A stretch of DNA of 64,000 nucleotides from Burkholderia plantarii (GTDB lineage Bacteria; Pseudomonadota; Gammaproteobacteria; Burkholderiales; Burkholderiaceae): assembly GCF_001411805.1 (NCBI RefSeq), contig NZ_CP007212.1:2294001-2358000 (forward strand), in the 5' to 3' direction. Positions within the stretch are counted from its first letter, which is position 1; each line of letters opens with the position of its first letter. Under the pieces are notes generated by a model. That model was not told the origin of the DNA. It saw only the letters and a list, made by a program, of their open reading frames with translations, and did not search any database. Positions 33,335-43,024 of the stretch are shown piece after piece. The translations under genes and the position numbers were made by a program.

Positions 33335-33854
33335 GAATCTGAAATGTCAGGCTGAAACCTGTCGCGAGAATTGACGCTGCAGCCGTTGTCATCGTCGTAT
33401 GCGGCCGCGTCCCCGGACGCGGTCTTCGCAAGCATGACGTCCGGCCCGTGCCGGCGTCAGGGATGCGCGAGTCTACCGGAGCGACATTACAAATTGTTTT
33501 TCGCAAGCCGACCGGGTTCTGACGAACGGCGGGCGAACCGCCCCCGGCCGGCGAGCGCGCGCCACGCCGGAATTCGCTCATGATACTGGAAAAGCGCGCC
33601 GGCGCCCCTCGCGGCGACTACGTAAAGGCAAGCCCCTAGCGGGTTTTCACGGGTCCGGGCGAGCCTTCCGCGGTGGGCGCGCGCGGCTTCGGCACGACGC
33701 GCGCGCGCGGCATCGGCAGGATTCCGAAACGCGCACGGTTTTGACATTTGTCTTACTTGTTGTTTTCCAAATGCCGACGATGCGCGACTGCGCCGGCCGG
33801 GCGCGGCCGCGGCGCCGGGGTGGCAGGCCCGCCGCGCTTCCGGACGGCGGCCGT
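33335..33854. other. 520-bp spacer upstream of mprF
   Basis: This spacer must hold the mprF promoter (minus strand) and the end of the FkbM transcript. Some AT-rich patches occur (around 33485-33500 and 33738-33775), the latter with a TTGACA on the plus strand that lacks a matching -10. I see no convincing gene. Confidence 0.5.
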
Positions 33855-34673
33855 TCAGCTGATGTAGACCACACCGTCGCCCTGCTGCAGATGCGGCGAG
33901 ACGGGATCGTCGCGATGCACGGCGATCATGTTCAGCCCGGCCGGCACGCAGCGATAGCCGAACTCGTCGAGAAAGCGCTCCACCAGCACCGGGTCGGTCT
34001 TGAGCACCTCGATGGTCAGCATCGGCCGGCAGCGGCGCAGCGTGTCGCGCGCCCCGGTGAGCGCCTCCAGTTCCATGCCCTCGATGTCGAGCTTGATCAG
34101 GTCCACGCGCGCGAGCCCCAGCGAATCGATGCTGACCATCGGCACCGTGGTGCCGGCCGCCGTGTCGTACGAAATCACCTGGCCGATGAATTCGTTGCCG
34201 TCGCGGCGGCGCAGCTCGAGGCTGCCGAAGCTCGCGTGCGAGAGATAGTCGGGCTGCGGGACCACCAGCTCGCCGCAGCGCTCGCCGAGCGCGGCCAGCT
34301 TGGCGCGCGCGTTCAGGCAGTTGTTCAGCGCGATGTTGCCCGCCAGCGCGTAGAACACGATCTCCTGCGCCTCGAAGCTCAGCACCCTGCCCCAGCCGTG
34401 CATGTGCCGCGCCCATTCGATCGTATGCACGCCGATGTTGGCGCCGCCGTCGATCGCCACGATGCCGTCGCCGTGCAGCTCGCGGCGGCGCGTGAGCATG
34501 GCCAGCACGAAGCCGATCTCGCTCGCGTCGAAGCAGCCGTTCTGCAGGATCTGATGCCCGACGCCGTAGGTGTAGCCCTCCGCGGCCGTGTTGTGATCGT
34601 GGCGGTTCACGATCATCGTGCCGTGATTCGAAGCCGCCAGAACGAAAGCGATCGGCCGGTTCGGAAATGCCAT
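33855..34673 (-). CDS. FkbM-family methyltransferase
   Basis: This 272-residue protein has the SAM-binding motif IVAIDGGANIGVHTIEWARHM and the FkbM hallmark SIDSLGLARVDLIKLDIEGMELEALTGA. FkbM enzymes methylate hydroxyl groups of sugars or polyketides. The ATG chosen has GGAGG at 8 nt. It lies 63 bp after an OafA-type acyltransferase on the same strand, so both probably decorate one surface polysaccharide or lipid-linked sugar. Confidence 0.88.
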   Translation of the reverse strand: MAFPNRPIAFVLAASNHGTMIVNRHDHNTAAEGYTYGVGHQILQNGCFDASEIGFVLAMLTRRRELHGDGIVAIDGGANIGVHTIEWARHMHGWGRVLSFEAQEIVFYALAGNIALNNCLNARAKLAALGERCGELVVPQPDYLSHASFGSLELRRRDGNEFIGQVISYDTAAGTTVPMVSIDSLGLARVDLIKLDIEGMELEALTGARDTLRRCRPMLTIEVLKTDPVLVERFLDEFGYRCVPAGLNMIAVHRDDPVSPHLQQGDGVVYIS

Positions 34674-34736
34674 CTCGATGCCCTCCGTCAAGGTAATCAA
34701 TGCCGGCGATCGATGCGCCGCCATGGTGCCCGCGCT

Positions 34737-36659
34737 TCAGTGCAGCAACTGCGGGGCGATGCGGCTCATCACGTCGCGCGCGCCGTCCGGCGTCAGGTGC
34801 GAGCCGTCGAACGACACGATCCTGCCGCGGCCGTCGCCCGAGCGCGTCACGCAGCCGGCCGCGTTGCACATCGCATCGTAGGCGGACACGTAGTCGATGC
34901 CGAGCCGCCGCGCGGTGGCCGCGCCGAGCAGGTCGAAGCGGCGCGCCGCCGGGTCGATGCCGAAATCCGAACGCTCGGGCAGCTCGACATGGTGCGCACG
35001 CCAGTAGACCCAGTAAAGGGTCGGCAACGAACTTTGCCACGTCGCGACCTGACCGAGCAACACGATTCGCTCGACGCCGGCCGCGCGGGCGGCGGCCACG
35101 GTCCTGTCCAGCGCGGCGAGGCGCTCGGCGTCCCAGTTCGCGGTCAGCACCAGCGTATGCGGCCGGGCCGAGCGCAGCGCGTCGAGCGCGCCGGCGGCGA
35201 TGCGCCCGCAGTGATCGTTGCCGCCCAGCAGCGGCGGGCAGCCCGAGGCGCTGAACTCGCCGAGCCGCACGCCGAAGCGGCCCTGCTGCGCGACGAAGCC
35301 CGGGTAGATCGCGGCGGCCCGCGAGTCGCCCCACAGGAACACCAGCGGCGCGCTACCGGGCTCCACGCAGGTCGAAGCGAAGCGCTCCTGGTCGGCGCCT
35401 TCCAGATAGCAGGTGCCGCGGCGCCAGTCGTGGTCGAGGTCGAAATGCGCGCCGCCGGCGAAGCGCTCGGTGAGCCGCGACATCCGGAACGCCAGCCCGT
35501 CGCGCCGGTAGGTGTTGTAGCCGAGATAGCCGATCGCGAGCACCAGCACCAGCAGCAGCGCGGTGACGAGGCGCGGCCGGCGCGAGCGGCGGGCCGGCCG
35601 CTCGACGCAGCGGTAGACGAGCCAGGCGAGCGGCACCGCGGCGAGCGCGCCGGCCACGCGCAGATACCAGGCCGGCACGCCGATCGACATCAGGCGCAGG
35701 AACGACAGGATCGGCCAGTGGACCAGGTAGAGCGGGTAGCTGATCAGGCCGACCAGCAGCACCGGCCGCGCGGCGAGCCGCGCCATCAGCCGCGAGGTGC
35801 GGCCGTGGTGGATCAGCAGGGCCGCGCCGAGCGTGGGCGCGAGCGCCCATCCGCCCGGAAACGTCAGCCGTGCGTTCATCAGCGCCATCGAGCCGAGCAG
35901 CAGCGCGAGGCCGGCCAGCACGCCGAGTTCGGGATGACGCGGCGTGGGTTGCGGCGAGCGCGCCTCGCGGCAGGCCAGCAGGCTGCCGATCATCAGCTCC
36001 CAGGCGCGCGTGACCGGCCAGTAGAACGCCGCGGTCGGCGCATGCCCGACGATCGCGAGGTTGGCCGCGAACGACAGCGCGCCGAGCACCAGCACCGTCC
36101 ACCGCGGCCCGCGCCGCGCGCGGCTCGCCGCCCACAGCAGCAGCGGCCAGGCCAGGTAGAACTGTTCCTCGACGCCGAGCGACCAGAGATGGAGTAGCGG
36201 CTTGTGGTCGGCGGAGGCGTCGAAGTAGCCGGCCTCGGACCACAGCACGAGGTTGGCCACCGAGGTGGCGCCGCCGGCGATGTGCTTGCCGAGCGACTTG
36301 AACTCGTCGGGCAGCAGGTTGAACCAGCCGAACAGGTAGACGCCGACCAGCACCACCAGCAGCGCCGGAAACAGGCGGCGGATGCGCCGGCCGTAGAACG
36401 CGGCGAGCGAGAAACGCGACTCGCCGAGATCGCGCAGCAGGTGCGAGGTGATCAGGTAGCCGGAGATCACGAAGAACACGTCCACGCCGACGAAGCCGCC
36501 GGGCAGCGCCGCCGGCAGCGCGTGGAACACGACCACCGAGAGCACGGCCAGCGCGCGCAGCACGTCGATGTCGGGCCGATAGCCGGCCGCTGCCTGGGGC
36601 GCGGCCGCGGGCGGGCGGGCGTCGCGCGTCGCCGCGGCGACGGAGGTGGATTCGGTCAT
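34737..36659 (-). CDS. OafA/YrhL-type acyltransferase with C-terminal SGNH domain
   Basis: This 640-residue protein has an acyltransferase-3 membrane domain (about 27-370, ten or more helices). It opens with YRPDIDVLRALAVLSVVVFHA and has R-rich RRIRRLFPALL and HLWSLGVEEQFYLAWPLL blocks. A further helix leads to a periplasmic SGNH domain with FLWGDSRAAAIYPG (Ser nucleophile) and a late SFDGSHLTPDGA Asp-His pair. This architecture O-acetylates surface polysaccharides such as O-antigen. It is followed by an FkbM methyltransferase on the same strand. Confidence 0.93.
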   Translation of the reverse strand: MTESTSVAAATRDARPPAAAPQAAAGYRPDIDVLRALAVLSVVVFHALPAALPGGFVGVDVFFVISGYLITSHLLRDLGESRFSLAAFYGRRIRRLFPALLVVLVGVYLFGWFNLLPDEFKSLGKHIAGGATSVANLVLWSEAGYFDASADHKPLLHLWSLGVEEQFYLAWPLLLWAASRARRGPRWTVLVLGALSFAANLAIVGHAPTAAFYWPVTRAWELMIGSLLACREARSPQPTPRHPELGVLAGLALLLGSMALMNARLTFPGGWALAPTLGAALLIHHGRTSRLMARLAARPVLLVGLISYPLYLVHWPILSFLRLMSIGVPAWYLRVAGALAAVPLAWLVYRCVERPARRSRRPRLVTALLLVLVLAIGYLGYNTYRRDGLAFRMSRLTERFAGGAHFDLDHDWRRGTCYLEGADQERFASTCVEPGSAPLVFLWGDSRAAAIYPGFVAQQGRFGVRLGEFSASGCPPLLGGNDHCGRIAAGALDALRSARPHTLVLTANWDAERLAALDRTVAAARAAGVERIVLLGQVATWQSSLPTLYWVYWRAHHVELPERSDFGIDPAARRFDLLGAATARRLGIDYVSAYDAMCNAAGCVTRSGDGRGRIVSFDGSHLTPDGARDVMSRIAPQLLH

Positions 36660-37307
36660 GGCGAAACACGTCGGGCGGCCTGCCCCGCGCGTCGCTGCGC
36701 GGCAGGCCGATTTGTCATGGATATTCCGGTTTTCGCCCGCACGGCAAACTCACCCGCGACGCGACGACGGCGGCCCCCCGGCCGCCCATGCGCGCGAAAG
36801 GCGCGATTCTACGCATGATCGACGGCGAAAAGCTAGCCGGAGCGTGGACGCACGGGCAACGGGTCGGCGCTGGTGTCGGCGCTGGTGTCGGCCCAGGTGT
36901 CGGCCCAGGTGTCGGTGAAGCGGCCGGCGGAAGGCCCGGCAGCCGGCGGCGTCCGGGGCGCCTTTCCGCCGTCTCGCCACCGCCTTGCCACGCCGCGAAG
37001 GCCGCGAAGGCCATCATCTCGCCCCGCCTTCCGCGCGCCGCCCGCGTCCGCGATGTAACGCGCGTAACCATCTGTGACGCCGCACGCCCCTCGCGCGACG
37101 CGCTGGCGGCCCCGGCCGCGCCACCGCCCTGGCCGGCGGCCCACGCGGTTGCCGCCCACGCCGCTGCCGCCCCGGCCCGTCGTACACATCCGGCTCCCCA
37201 TTCGCGCACGCAGCCGGTAACATCTCGATCCCGCGCTTCGTGGCAAGCTGGCGCCCCGGATCACCGGCCGTCGCCGGCCCCGCCGACAAGAAAAAGGTTT
37301 TTCGTCC
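36660..37307. other. 648-bp divergent intergenic region
   Basis: This region lies between the divergent acyltransferase and mechanosensitive-channel genes. Open frames occur on both strands, but they are explained by GC bias and by a 12-bp repeat. I see no credible gene and no clear -35/-10 pair. Confidence 0.5.
36862..36919. repeat. 12-bp tandem repeat GGTGTCGGCSCW
   Basis: Four complete 12-bp units from 36872 (one ending GCT, two ending CCA, the last ending TGAA) follow a shortened first unit. A repeat of this length in a promoter-sized spacer could vary in copy number. Confidence 0.85.
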
Positions 37308-39785
37308 ATGCCCCTGACCGCCCGACTGGCGCGCCTGCTCGCGCCGTTGTCATGGATGCTGCTCGGCCTCGTCGCCGTGCCGCTCTCGCCCGCCGCGCAG
37401 GCCGCGCCGTTCGCCGCCTCGGCCGCCACCGCGAGCGGCGCCGCCGCGCCGTCGATCTCCTATGACGATGCCGTGGCCTCGCTCAAGCGCCTGCAGGCCG
37501 AGCAGGACCGCATCAAGCAGCAGACCTCGGCCGCCACCAGCAACCAGCAGCTCGACACGCTCGACGCCGCCGCCGAGCAGCTCGTCACCAACGTCGACAA
37601 CCTGCTCGACGCGCTCACCCCGCAACGCGCGCAGTTGCAGGCGCAGCTCGACGTGCTCGGCCCGCCGCCCGCGGCCGGCGCGGCGCCCGAAACGCCGGCC
37701 GTGGCGCGGCAGCGCGCCGATCTCACCGCGCGCCGCGACCAGTTCGACGCGGTGCTCAAGCAGGCCGCCGCCGAGAAGACCGACCTCACGAACCTGAACC
37801 AGCAATTCGCGAAACTGCGGCGCGGACTGTTGCGCGACCAGCTCGCGCTGCGCTCGGGCAGCCTGTTCGGACCGACCTTCTGGGCGCCGCTGCACACCCC
37901 GCTGCCCGACGACCGCCAGCGCCTGCACGCGTTCTCCGGTCAGATCGCCGAGCAGTTCGCGTTCGCCTGGGACCCCGAGCGGCGCGTCGGCACGCTGGTG
38001 ATGCTGGTGCTCGCCGTGGCGATCTGGAGCGCCGGCCGGCGCCTGCTCGAGCGCGGCTTCTCGTGGTTCTGCCTGAACCGGCTGCCGCCCACCCGGCTGC
38101 GCCGCAGCGCGCTGGCGCTGACCACCGCGCTCGCCACGCTGCTGGCCACCGGCATCGCCGTGCAGCTGCTGCTGCTCGCGCTCACGCGCGGCGAGGCGCT
38201 CACGCCCGCGCTCGACGATTTCGCCGCCAAGTTCGCCGAGCTCGCGCTGACCTGCGCGCTGATCGCCGGCCTCGGCCGCGCGCTGCTCTGCACGCGCCAC
38301 CCGAGCTGGCGGCTGCCCGCCATCGCCGATCCGGTGGCGCTCGCGATGCGGCGCTTCCCGACCGTCCTGGCCGCGCTGCTGCTCGTCTCCGGCACGCTCG
38401 AACAGCTGAACCGGATCGCCGACACGAGCCTGCCCGTTACCGTGTTCGGACGCGGCATCGTCGCGCTGGTGGTGGCGCTGACGATCGGCGCCTCGCTGCT
38501 GCGCGCCAACCGCGCGCGCGCCGCGCTGGCCGCCGCCGGCGAGCCGCCCGAATCGCGCTCCACGCTGACCGGCCTGATCCACGCCGGCGTGACGCTGGCC
38601 GTGATCGCCTCGCTCGCCGCGCTGCTGATCGGCTACGTCACGGTGGCGCGCTTCATCACCTACGAGCTGGTCTGGTTCGAGATCGTGCTGTGCAGCTTCT
38701 ACGTGCTGACCCAGATCACGCGCGACGCCTGCGCGAGCCTGTTCTCCACCAGCTACGCGAGCGGCAACACCATCAAGCACCTGTTCGGGCTCGCCGATCA
38801 CCATCTCGAACAGGCCTCGACGCTGCTGTCGGGCCTCGGCGTCGCGATCCTGGTGCTGCTCGCCGCGCTGTCGCTGGTAACCGGCGGCTTCGGCACCACC
38901 CCGAGCGACCTGCTCGACAGCCTGCTGACCATGCTCGGCGGCACCCGGCTGCGCAGCCTCAACATCGTGCCCGACCGCATCGTCAACGCGGTGCTCGCGC
39001 TGGTGATCGGCTTCTGGCTGCTGCGCTCGATCCGCCGCTGGCTCGACGACGAGTTCCTGCCCACGCTCGGCATGGACCCGGGCATGCGCGCCTCGCTCGT
39101 CACGCTGTTCAGCAACCTCGGCTACGTGCTGCTGGTGCTGATGACGCTGTCGCTGCTCGGCGTGCAGTGGAGCAGCCTGGCGTGGATCGTCAGCGCCCTG
39201 TCGGTGGGGATCGGCTTCGGCCTGCAGGAGATCGTCAAGAACTTCGTGTCGGGGCTGATCCTGCTGACCGAGCGGCCGGTGAAGGTGGGCGACATGGTCA
39301 GCATCAGCGGCGTGGAAGGCGACATCCGCCGCATCAACGTGCGTGCCACCGAGATCCAGCTCGCCGACCGCTCCACCGTGATCGTGCCGAACTCGCAGCT
39401 GATCTCGCAGAACCTGCGCAACGTGACGATGGGCAACAGCACCCAGGGCGTGGCCACGCTGATGCTCACCTTCCCGCTCAACACCGATCCCGAACAGGTG
39501 CGCGACCTGCTGCTGAACGCCTACCAGGCGCACCCCGGGATCCTGGAAAAGCCGGCGCCGTCGGTGACCTTCAGCCAGCTCACGCCGGACGGCATCACGC
39601 TCAGCGTGACGGGCTACGTGAGCAGCCCGCGCGTGACGGTATCGACCAAGAGCGACCTGCTGTTCGAGATCCTGAAACAGCTGCGTGCCGCCTCGATCAC
39701 GCTGTCGAGCCCGCAGATGCTGATGATCCAGAACGCGCCGGGCGCCCTCCCCGTGGGCGACGCGGCCGCGGTCCAGCGGCAGTGA
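37308..39785 (+). CDS. large MscS-family mechanosensitive channel with DUF3772 domain
   Basis: This 825-residue protein has a signal peptide (about 1-32, ending AQA). A periplasmic coiled-coil region of the DUF3772 type follows (about 45-215; VASLKRLQAEQDRIKQQ), then about ten membrane helices and a C-terminal MscS domain. The pore helix and beta-domain blocks are ALSVGIGFGLQEIVKNFVSGLILLTERPVKVGD and TVIVPNSQLISQNLRN. Such large members sit in the inner membrane and relieve osmotic downshock; some have specialised gating. It has no operon partners. Confidence 0.92.
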   Translation: MPLTARLARLLAPLSWMLLGLVAVPLSPAAQAAPFAASAATASGAAAPSISYDDAVASLKRLQAEQDRIKQQTSAATSNQQLDTLDAAAEQLVTNVDNLLDALTPQRAQLQAQLDVLGPPPAAGAAPETPAVARQRADLTARRDQFDAVLKQAAAEKTDLTNLNQQFAKLRRGLLRDQLALRSGSLFGPTFWAPLHTPLPDDRQRLHAFSGQIAEQFAFAWDPERRVGTLVMLVLAVAIWSAGRRLLERGFSWFCLNRLPPTRLRRSALALTTALATLLATGIAVQLLLLALTRGEALTPALDDFAAKFAELALTCALIAGLGRALLCTRHPSWRLPAIADPVALAMRRFPTVLAALLLVSGTLEQLNRIADTSLPVTVFGRGIVALVVALTIGASLLRANRARAALAAAGEPPESRSTLTGLIHAGVTLAVIASLAALLIGYVTVARFITYELVWFEIVLCSFYVLTQITRDACASLFSTSYASGNTIKHLFGLADHHLEQASTLLSGLGVAILVLLAALSLVTGGFGTTPSDLLDSLLTMLGGTRLRSLNIVPDRIVNAVLALVIGFWLLRSIRRWLDDEFLPTLGMDPGMRASLVTLFSNLGYVLLVLMTLSLLGVQWSSLAWIVSALSVGIGFGLQEIVKNFVSGLILLTERPVKVGDMVSISGVEGDIRRINVRATEIQLADRSTVIVPNSQLISQNLRNVTMGNSTQGVATLMLTFPLNTDPEQVRDLLLNAYQAHPGILEKPAPSVTFSQLTPDGITLSVTGYVSSPRVTVSTKSDLLFEILKQLRAASITLSSPQMLMIQNAPGALPVGDAAAVQRQ

Positions 39786-39919
39786 GGCCGGCGGCACACC
39801 TGACACGCGCCGTCCAGGCGGCTTTCACGGTCGTCATACACGGTTGCAATCCTTTACCGCATGTGACGATCGCTCCCTCTATGCTCCGGTCATCAAGCCA
39901 ACACCTTTGGGGGAATGCC

Positions 39920-40249
39920 ATGAACAAGCTCACCTTGCTGCTGCCGGCGCTCGCCGCCGGCTCGCTGCTGACCGGCTGCGTCGCGTATCCGGCCGGCCCG
40001 GCCTACGGCGGCGGCTATGGCGGTGGCGGCGGTTACGCCGCGCAGCCCGTCTATGCGCAGCCGGGCTATGCGCAGCCGGGCGTGGCCGTGGTGGACGTCA
40101 GCGTCGGCTGGCACGGCGACCGCTACTGGGACGGCCGCCGCTACTGGGGCCGCGACGAGTGGAACCGCTCGCATCCGCCGGGCGGCGACCGCGATCGCGG
40201 CCACGACGACCACGGCCATGATCACGACCACGACGACCATCGCTGGTAA
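39920..40249 (+). CDS. small lipoprotein with His/Asp-rich tail
   Basis: This 109-residue protein has a lipobox at LLTGC (Cys about 20), so it is lipidated and exported. A Gly/Tyr-rich segment with YAQPGYAQPG repeats follows, then VAVVDVSVGWHGDRYWDGRRYWGRDEWNRSH. The last 20 residues are a His/Asp-rich run that could bind divalent metal. Similar small YXXG lipoproteins are common in Burkholderia; function is unknown. GGGGGAA lies just before the ATG. Confidence 0.82.
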   Translation: MNKLTLLLPALAAGSLLTGCVAYPAGPAYGGGYGGGGGYAAQPVYAQPGYAQPGVAVVDVSVGWHGDRYWDGRRYWGRDEWNRSHPPGGDRDRGHDDHGHDHDHDDHRW

Positions 40250-40379
40250 GCATCGCGGCGGGCCGGCCTGAACGTTCGGCGCCGGCCCGACCGACCACCC
40301 CTCTCGCGCGCCTCGCTTCGTTCGTCATGAAACTCGCGCGTCGCGCCTGCCTTCCCGACCCGCTCCTTCCACTCCCGCG

Positions 40380-40670
40380 ATGACCCTCCCCACCCTGAAT
40401 CCGCTGTTGCGCACGCTGCTCGCGTTCGCCACGCTGGCCGCGCTGGCCACGAGTCACGCCGCGTCGGCGCAAACCCGGACGTTCCATTTCGGCGAAGGCC
40501 AGTCGACGCTGCCGGGCCAGCACGCGGACGGCAACGCCGCGCGGCCGCGGCCCCAGCCGGCCCCCGGCGCGCATCGTGCACCGGCCCATCGGCCGACGCA
40601 TGCGCGCAGCCGGCATCGGGCCCGCCGCACGCATCACGCCGCGCCGCCGCCCGCCTACTCGCATCACTGA
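40380..40670 (+). CDS. small secreted basic protein
   Basis: This 96-residue protein has a Sec signal peptide (about 1-30, ending ASA-QT). A short TRTFHFGEGQSTLPGQ segment and a C-terminal Pro/Ala/Arg/His-rich tail follow. There is no recognised domain. The ATG lacks a strong ribosome-binding site. It could be co-transcribed with the lipoprotein gene 130 bp upstream. Confidence 0.6.
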   Translation: MTLPTLNPLLRTLLAFATLAALATSHAASAQTRTFHFGEGQSTLPGQHADGNAARPRPQPAPGAHRAPAHRPTHARSRHRARRTHHAAPPPAYSHH

Positions 40671-40706
40671 CGCAACGCGCCGGATATCCGGCGCATCGGC
40701 ATGCAC

Positions 40707-40740
40707 GGGCGTCCGGCGCGAATCACCGCGCCGGACGCCC
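40707..40740. terminator. 14-bp hairpin between convergent genes
   Basis: Perfect arms GGGCGTCCGGCGCG / CGCGCCGGACGCCC enclose a 6-nt loop, immediately before the lipoprotein stop on the other strand. An 18-bp palindrome GCGCCGGATATCCGGCGC lies just before it at 40677-40694. The pair probably ends transcription from both sides, although T-runs are missing. Confidence 0.55.
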
Positions 40741-40745
40741 TCGCG

Positions 40746-41189
40746 CTACCGTGCATCGGCCCCCGACGCCGCGCTGCCCGGCAACGCCTGCCGGACGCCG
40801 TCGACCAGCGCCTGCGCGGCGCCCGCCACGATCGCCGTATCGACGCCATCGGTCTGCCACTCGTCCTGCCCGTTCTTCGAGAACACCAGCGAGGCGCGCG
40901 CCGACGACGCGTCGTCGGCCTTGCCCGAGTGCCACGCGATCACCACCTCGCAGGTATAGGCGTGCTCGGCCGTCTTGCGGCAAGGCCCGTCCTCGCGGAT
41001 CGAGGCGATGTCGGCGGCCACCGGCAGCGGCCGCCCGAGGAACGCGTTCACGGGGCCGTGATTCTCGGCGTCGAGCGCCTGGCGCACCGCGGCGTCGATA
41101 TCGGCCGGCGCGGGGCCGTCGTGAAACCAGCCGCAGGCGGCCATCAGCGGCGCGAGCGCGCCGGCGAGCAACAGGGTACGAACTTTCAT
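40746..41189 (-). CDS. putative lipoprotein
   Basis: This 147-residue protein has a lipobox LMAAC (Cys about 18). The mature part has two cysteines (DGPCRKT and AYTCEVV) likely forming a disulphide, and the segment IDAAVRQALDAENHGPVNAFLGRPL suggests a small alpha/beta fold. It is probably periplasmic, anchored to a membrane. I do not recognise a named family. The ATG is chosen at the hydrophobic leader; the longer frame upstream is basic and unlikely. Confidence 0.75.
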   Translation of the reverse strand: MKVRTLLLAGALAPLMAACGWFHDGPAPADIDAAVRQALDAENHGPVNAFLGRPLPVAADIASIREDGPCRKTAEHAYTCEVVIAWHSGKADDASSARASLVFSKNGQDEWQTDGVDTAIVAGAAQALVDGVRQALPGSAASGADAR

Positions 41190-41398
41190 CGACTGGATCC
41201 TTCGAGCCGCCCGCCGCGCGCCGCCCCTCGCGACGCGCCCGGCCGGGCTGCGGGCGCAGTGTGCCCCGGCACGCGGAGCGCTGCCGTATCGAATCGTAAG
41301 CATTTGTTCGCCGGCACCGGCGCGGCGCCTATACTGGACGTTCCCGGCCGCCGGCCGGCCCGCGGCACCACCGCCCCGATCCCGCCACAGGAGGCCCG

Positions 41399-41686
41399 AT
41401 GTTCTATCTGCTGACCTACGATCTGGTCGACAACTATCCCGAACGCCGCGGCATGTATCGCGAGGAACACCTCGCGCTCGCGGAGGCCGCGACCGCGCGC
41501 GGCGAGCTGCTGCTCGGCGGCGCGCTTGCCGACCCGGCCGACTGCGCGGTGCTGCTGTTCACGGGCGACACGCCGGCCGCCGCCGAGGCGTTCGCGGCGG
41601 CGGACCCCTACGTGCGCAACGGGCTCGTGCGGCAGTGGCAGGTGCGGCTCTGGAACGTCGCCGCCGGCCATTACGCGAAGCTCTGA
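41399..41686 (+). CDS. YCII-family protein
   Basis: This 95-residue protein is a complete YCII ferredoxin-like domain: FYLLTYDLVDNYPERRGMYREEHLALAEAATARGELLLGGALADP, then a block of the type AAAEAFAAADPYVRNGLVRQWQVRLWN. The His and Asp residues of the putative active site are present. Family members include small cis-enol lactone isomerase or dehydrochlorinase-like enzymes; the reaction here is unknown. AGGAGG lies just before the ATG. Confidence 0.85.
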   Translation: MFYLLTYDLVDNYPERRGMYREEHLALAEAATARGELLLGGALADPADCAVLLFTGDTPAAAEAFAAADPYVRNGLVRQWQVRLWNVAAGHYAKL

Positions 41687-41744
41687 TCGCGCGCCCGACG
41701 CCACCCGTGCCCGCCCCCCGCCCAGGCGGGCCGGCCGCCGGCGC

Positions 41745-42722
41745 TCACAGCCAGCCGGCGCGCCGGAAGCGCCACCACAGCGCGAGATCGGCCACCGCCA
41801 TCACGCCGAGGCAGGCATAGAAACCGAAGCGCCAGTGCAGCTCCGGAATGTTGTTGAAGTTCATCCCGTAGATGCCGGCGACCATGGTCGGGATCGCGAA
41901 CAGCGCGGCGAACGAGCCGAGCCGCTTGGTCACCTCGCTCTCGGCGAGCGAGATCATGCCGAGGTCCACCTGCACCGCCGTCACCACCATTTCGCGCCGC
42001 GCCTCCAGCGTCTTGGTGATGCGCAGCAGGTGGTCGTACACGTCGCGGAAATAATGCTCCATGCCGCTGCAGACCTGCGGCGTGCGCCCGCCCACCAGCT
42101 TCGAGAGCGGTTCGAGCAGCGGCGCCGTGTGCTGGTAGACGGTCATGAGGCGGCGCTTGAGCGAATAGAGGTCCTGGATGACCGCGCGCGCGGCGGCCGG
42201 CGACGACTTGTCGAAGATGCGGTCCTCGAGCGCCTCCAGTTCCGCGCCGAGCCGCTCGATGGTCGGGAAGTAGCGGTCGACGACCTGATCCATCAGCGCG
42301 TAGAACACGAACGCCGAGCCCTCCTTCAACAGGTGCGGCTCGCGCTCGCAGCGCAGGCGCACGTCCTGGAAGCCGTGCGAGGTGTGATTGCGGATCGACA
42401 GGATGTAGTTCGAGCCGACGAACACGTTGAGCTCGCCGACCTCGAACTCGTCGTCGGCATCGAACTCCACCGTGTGCATCACCGCGAACAGCGAATCGCC
42501 GTACTCCTCGATCTTGGGGCGCTGGTGACCGTTGCGCGCATCCTCCAGCGCCAGCTCGTGCAGGCCGAACTCCTCGCCCATGCGCTCGAGCTCCTCCGGG
42601 GTCGGCTCCTTGAGCGCGACCCAGACGAAGCACTCGGGGCGCGCGACGAAGTCGCTGATGTCGTCGATTTCGATGTCGGCCAGCTTCTGGCCGTTCTGAT
42701 ACGCAACGCAGTTGATCAACAT
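41745..42722 (-). CDS. corA: CorA-family magnesium transporter
   Basis: This 325-residue protein has a long cytoplasmic alpha/beta and helical funnel domain and two C-terminal membrane helices. The first helix ends in the YGMNFNN signature (GMN motif), which forms the selectivity filter. It forms a pentameric Mg2+/Co2+ channel in the inner membrane. A C-terminal WWRFRRAGWL tail is basic, as expected for the cytoplasmic end. A small palindrome, CCGCTA-GTT-TAGCGG at 42762-42776, lies upstream and may be regulatory. Confidence 0.92.
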   Translation of the reverse strand: MLINCVAYQNGQKLADIEIDDISDFVARPECFVWVALKEPTPEELERMGEEFGLHELALEDARNGHQRPKIEEYGDSLFAVMHTVEFDADDEFEVGELNVFVGSNYILSIRNHTSHGFQDVRLRCEREPHLLKEGSAFVFYALMDQVVDRYFPTIERLGAELEALEDRIFDKSSPAAARAVIQDLYSLKRRLMTVYQHTAPLLEPLSKLVGGRTPQVCSGMEHYFRDVYDHLLRITKTLEARREMVVTAVQVDLGMISLAESEVTKRLGSFAALFAIPTMVAGIYGMNFNNIPELHWRFGFYACLGVMAVADLALWWRFRRAGWL

Positions 42723-43024
42723 TGTGTCGTGGGAAACGTCCGTTTCGGTCTTGAAGTCGATCCGCTAGTTTAGCGGCTCTGCCTCCCCGCGCGCAGGCGC
42801 CCGCATCGCGCCGCGCGCGCTTGCACGGCCCGCCGTTCGCGGTCATGATCGCGGATGCATGGCGGCGCGGCCGGCCGCGACTTTCGTTTCGCCGACACGG
42901 CGGATGCGGCGCGCTTTCGGCCGGAAGCGGCGCGCGTCACCCGCATGTCTCGCATTCACCGTCGTCATGGCGTTCGTGCCGTTCCCGTTCGGTTTGCCGC
43001 CGCCACTTCCGGAGGCCCGCGCTC
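42723..43024. other. divergent spacer between corA and the P-loop gene
   Basis: This spacer contains the CCGCTA-GTT-TAGCGG palindrome about 40 bp before corA. I see no gene in it; it must hold both promoters. Confidence 0.5.

Noticed and set aside
33742..33775. TTGACA on the plus strand as a promoter for an unseen small RNA
   Set aside because: No acceptable -10 at 16-18 bp and no terminator downstream.
36788..37465. Open frames on both strands in the acyltransferase/channel spacer
   Set aside because: Compositionally biased and partly built from the 12-bp repeat, with no ribosome site or motif.
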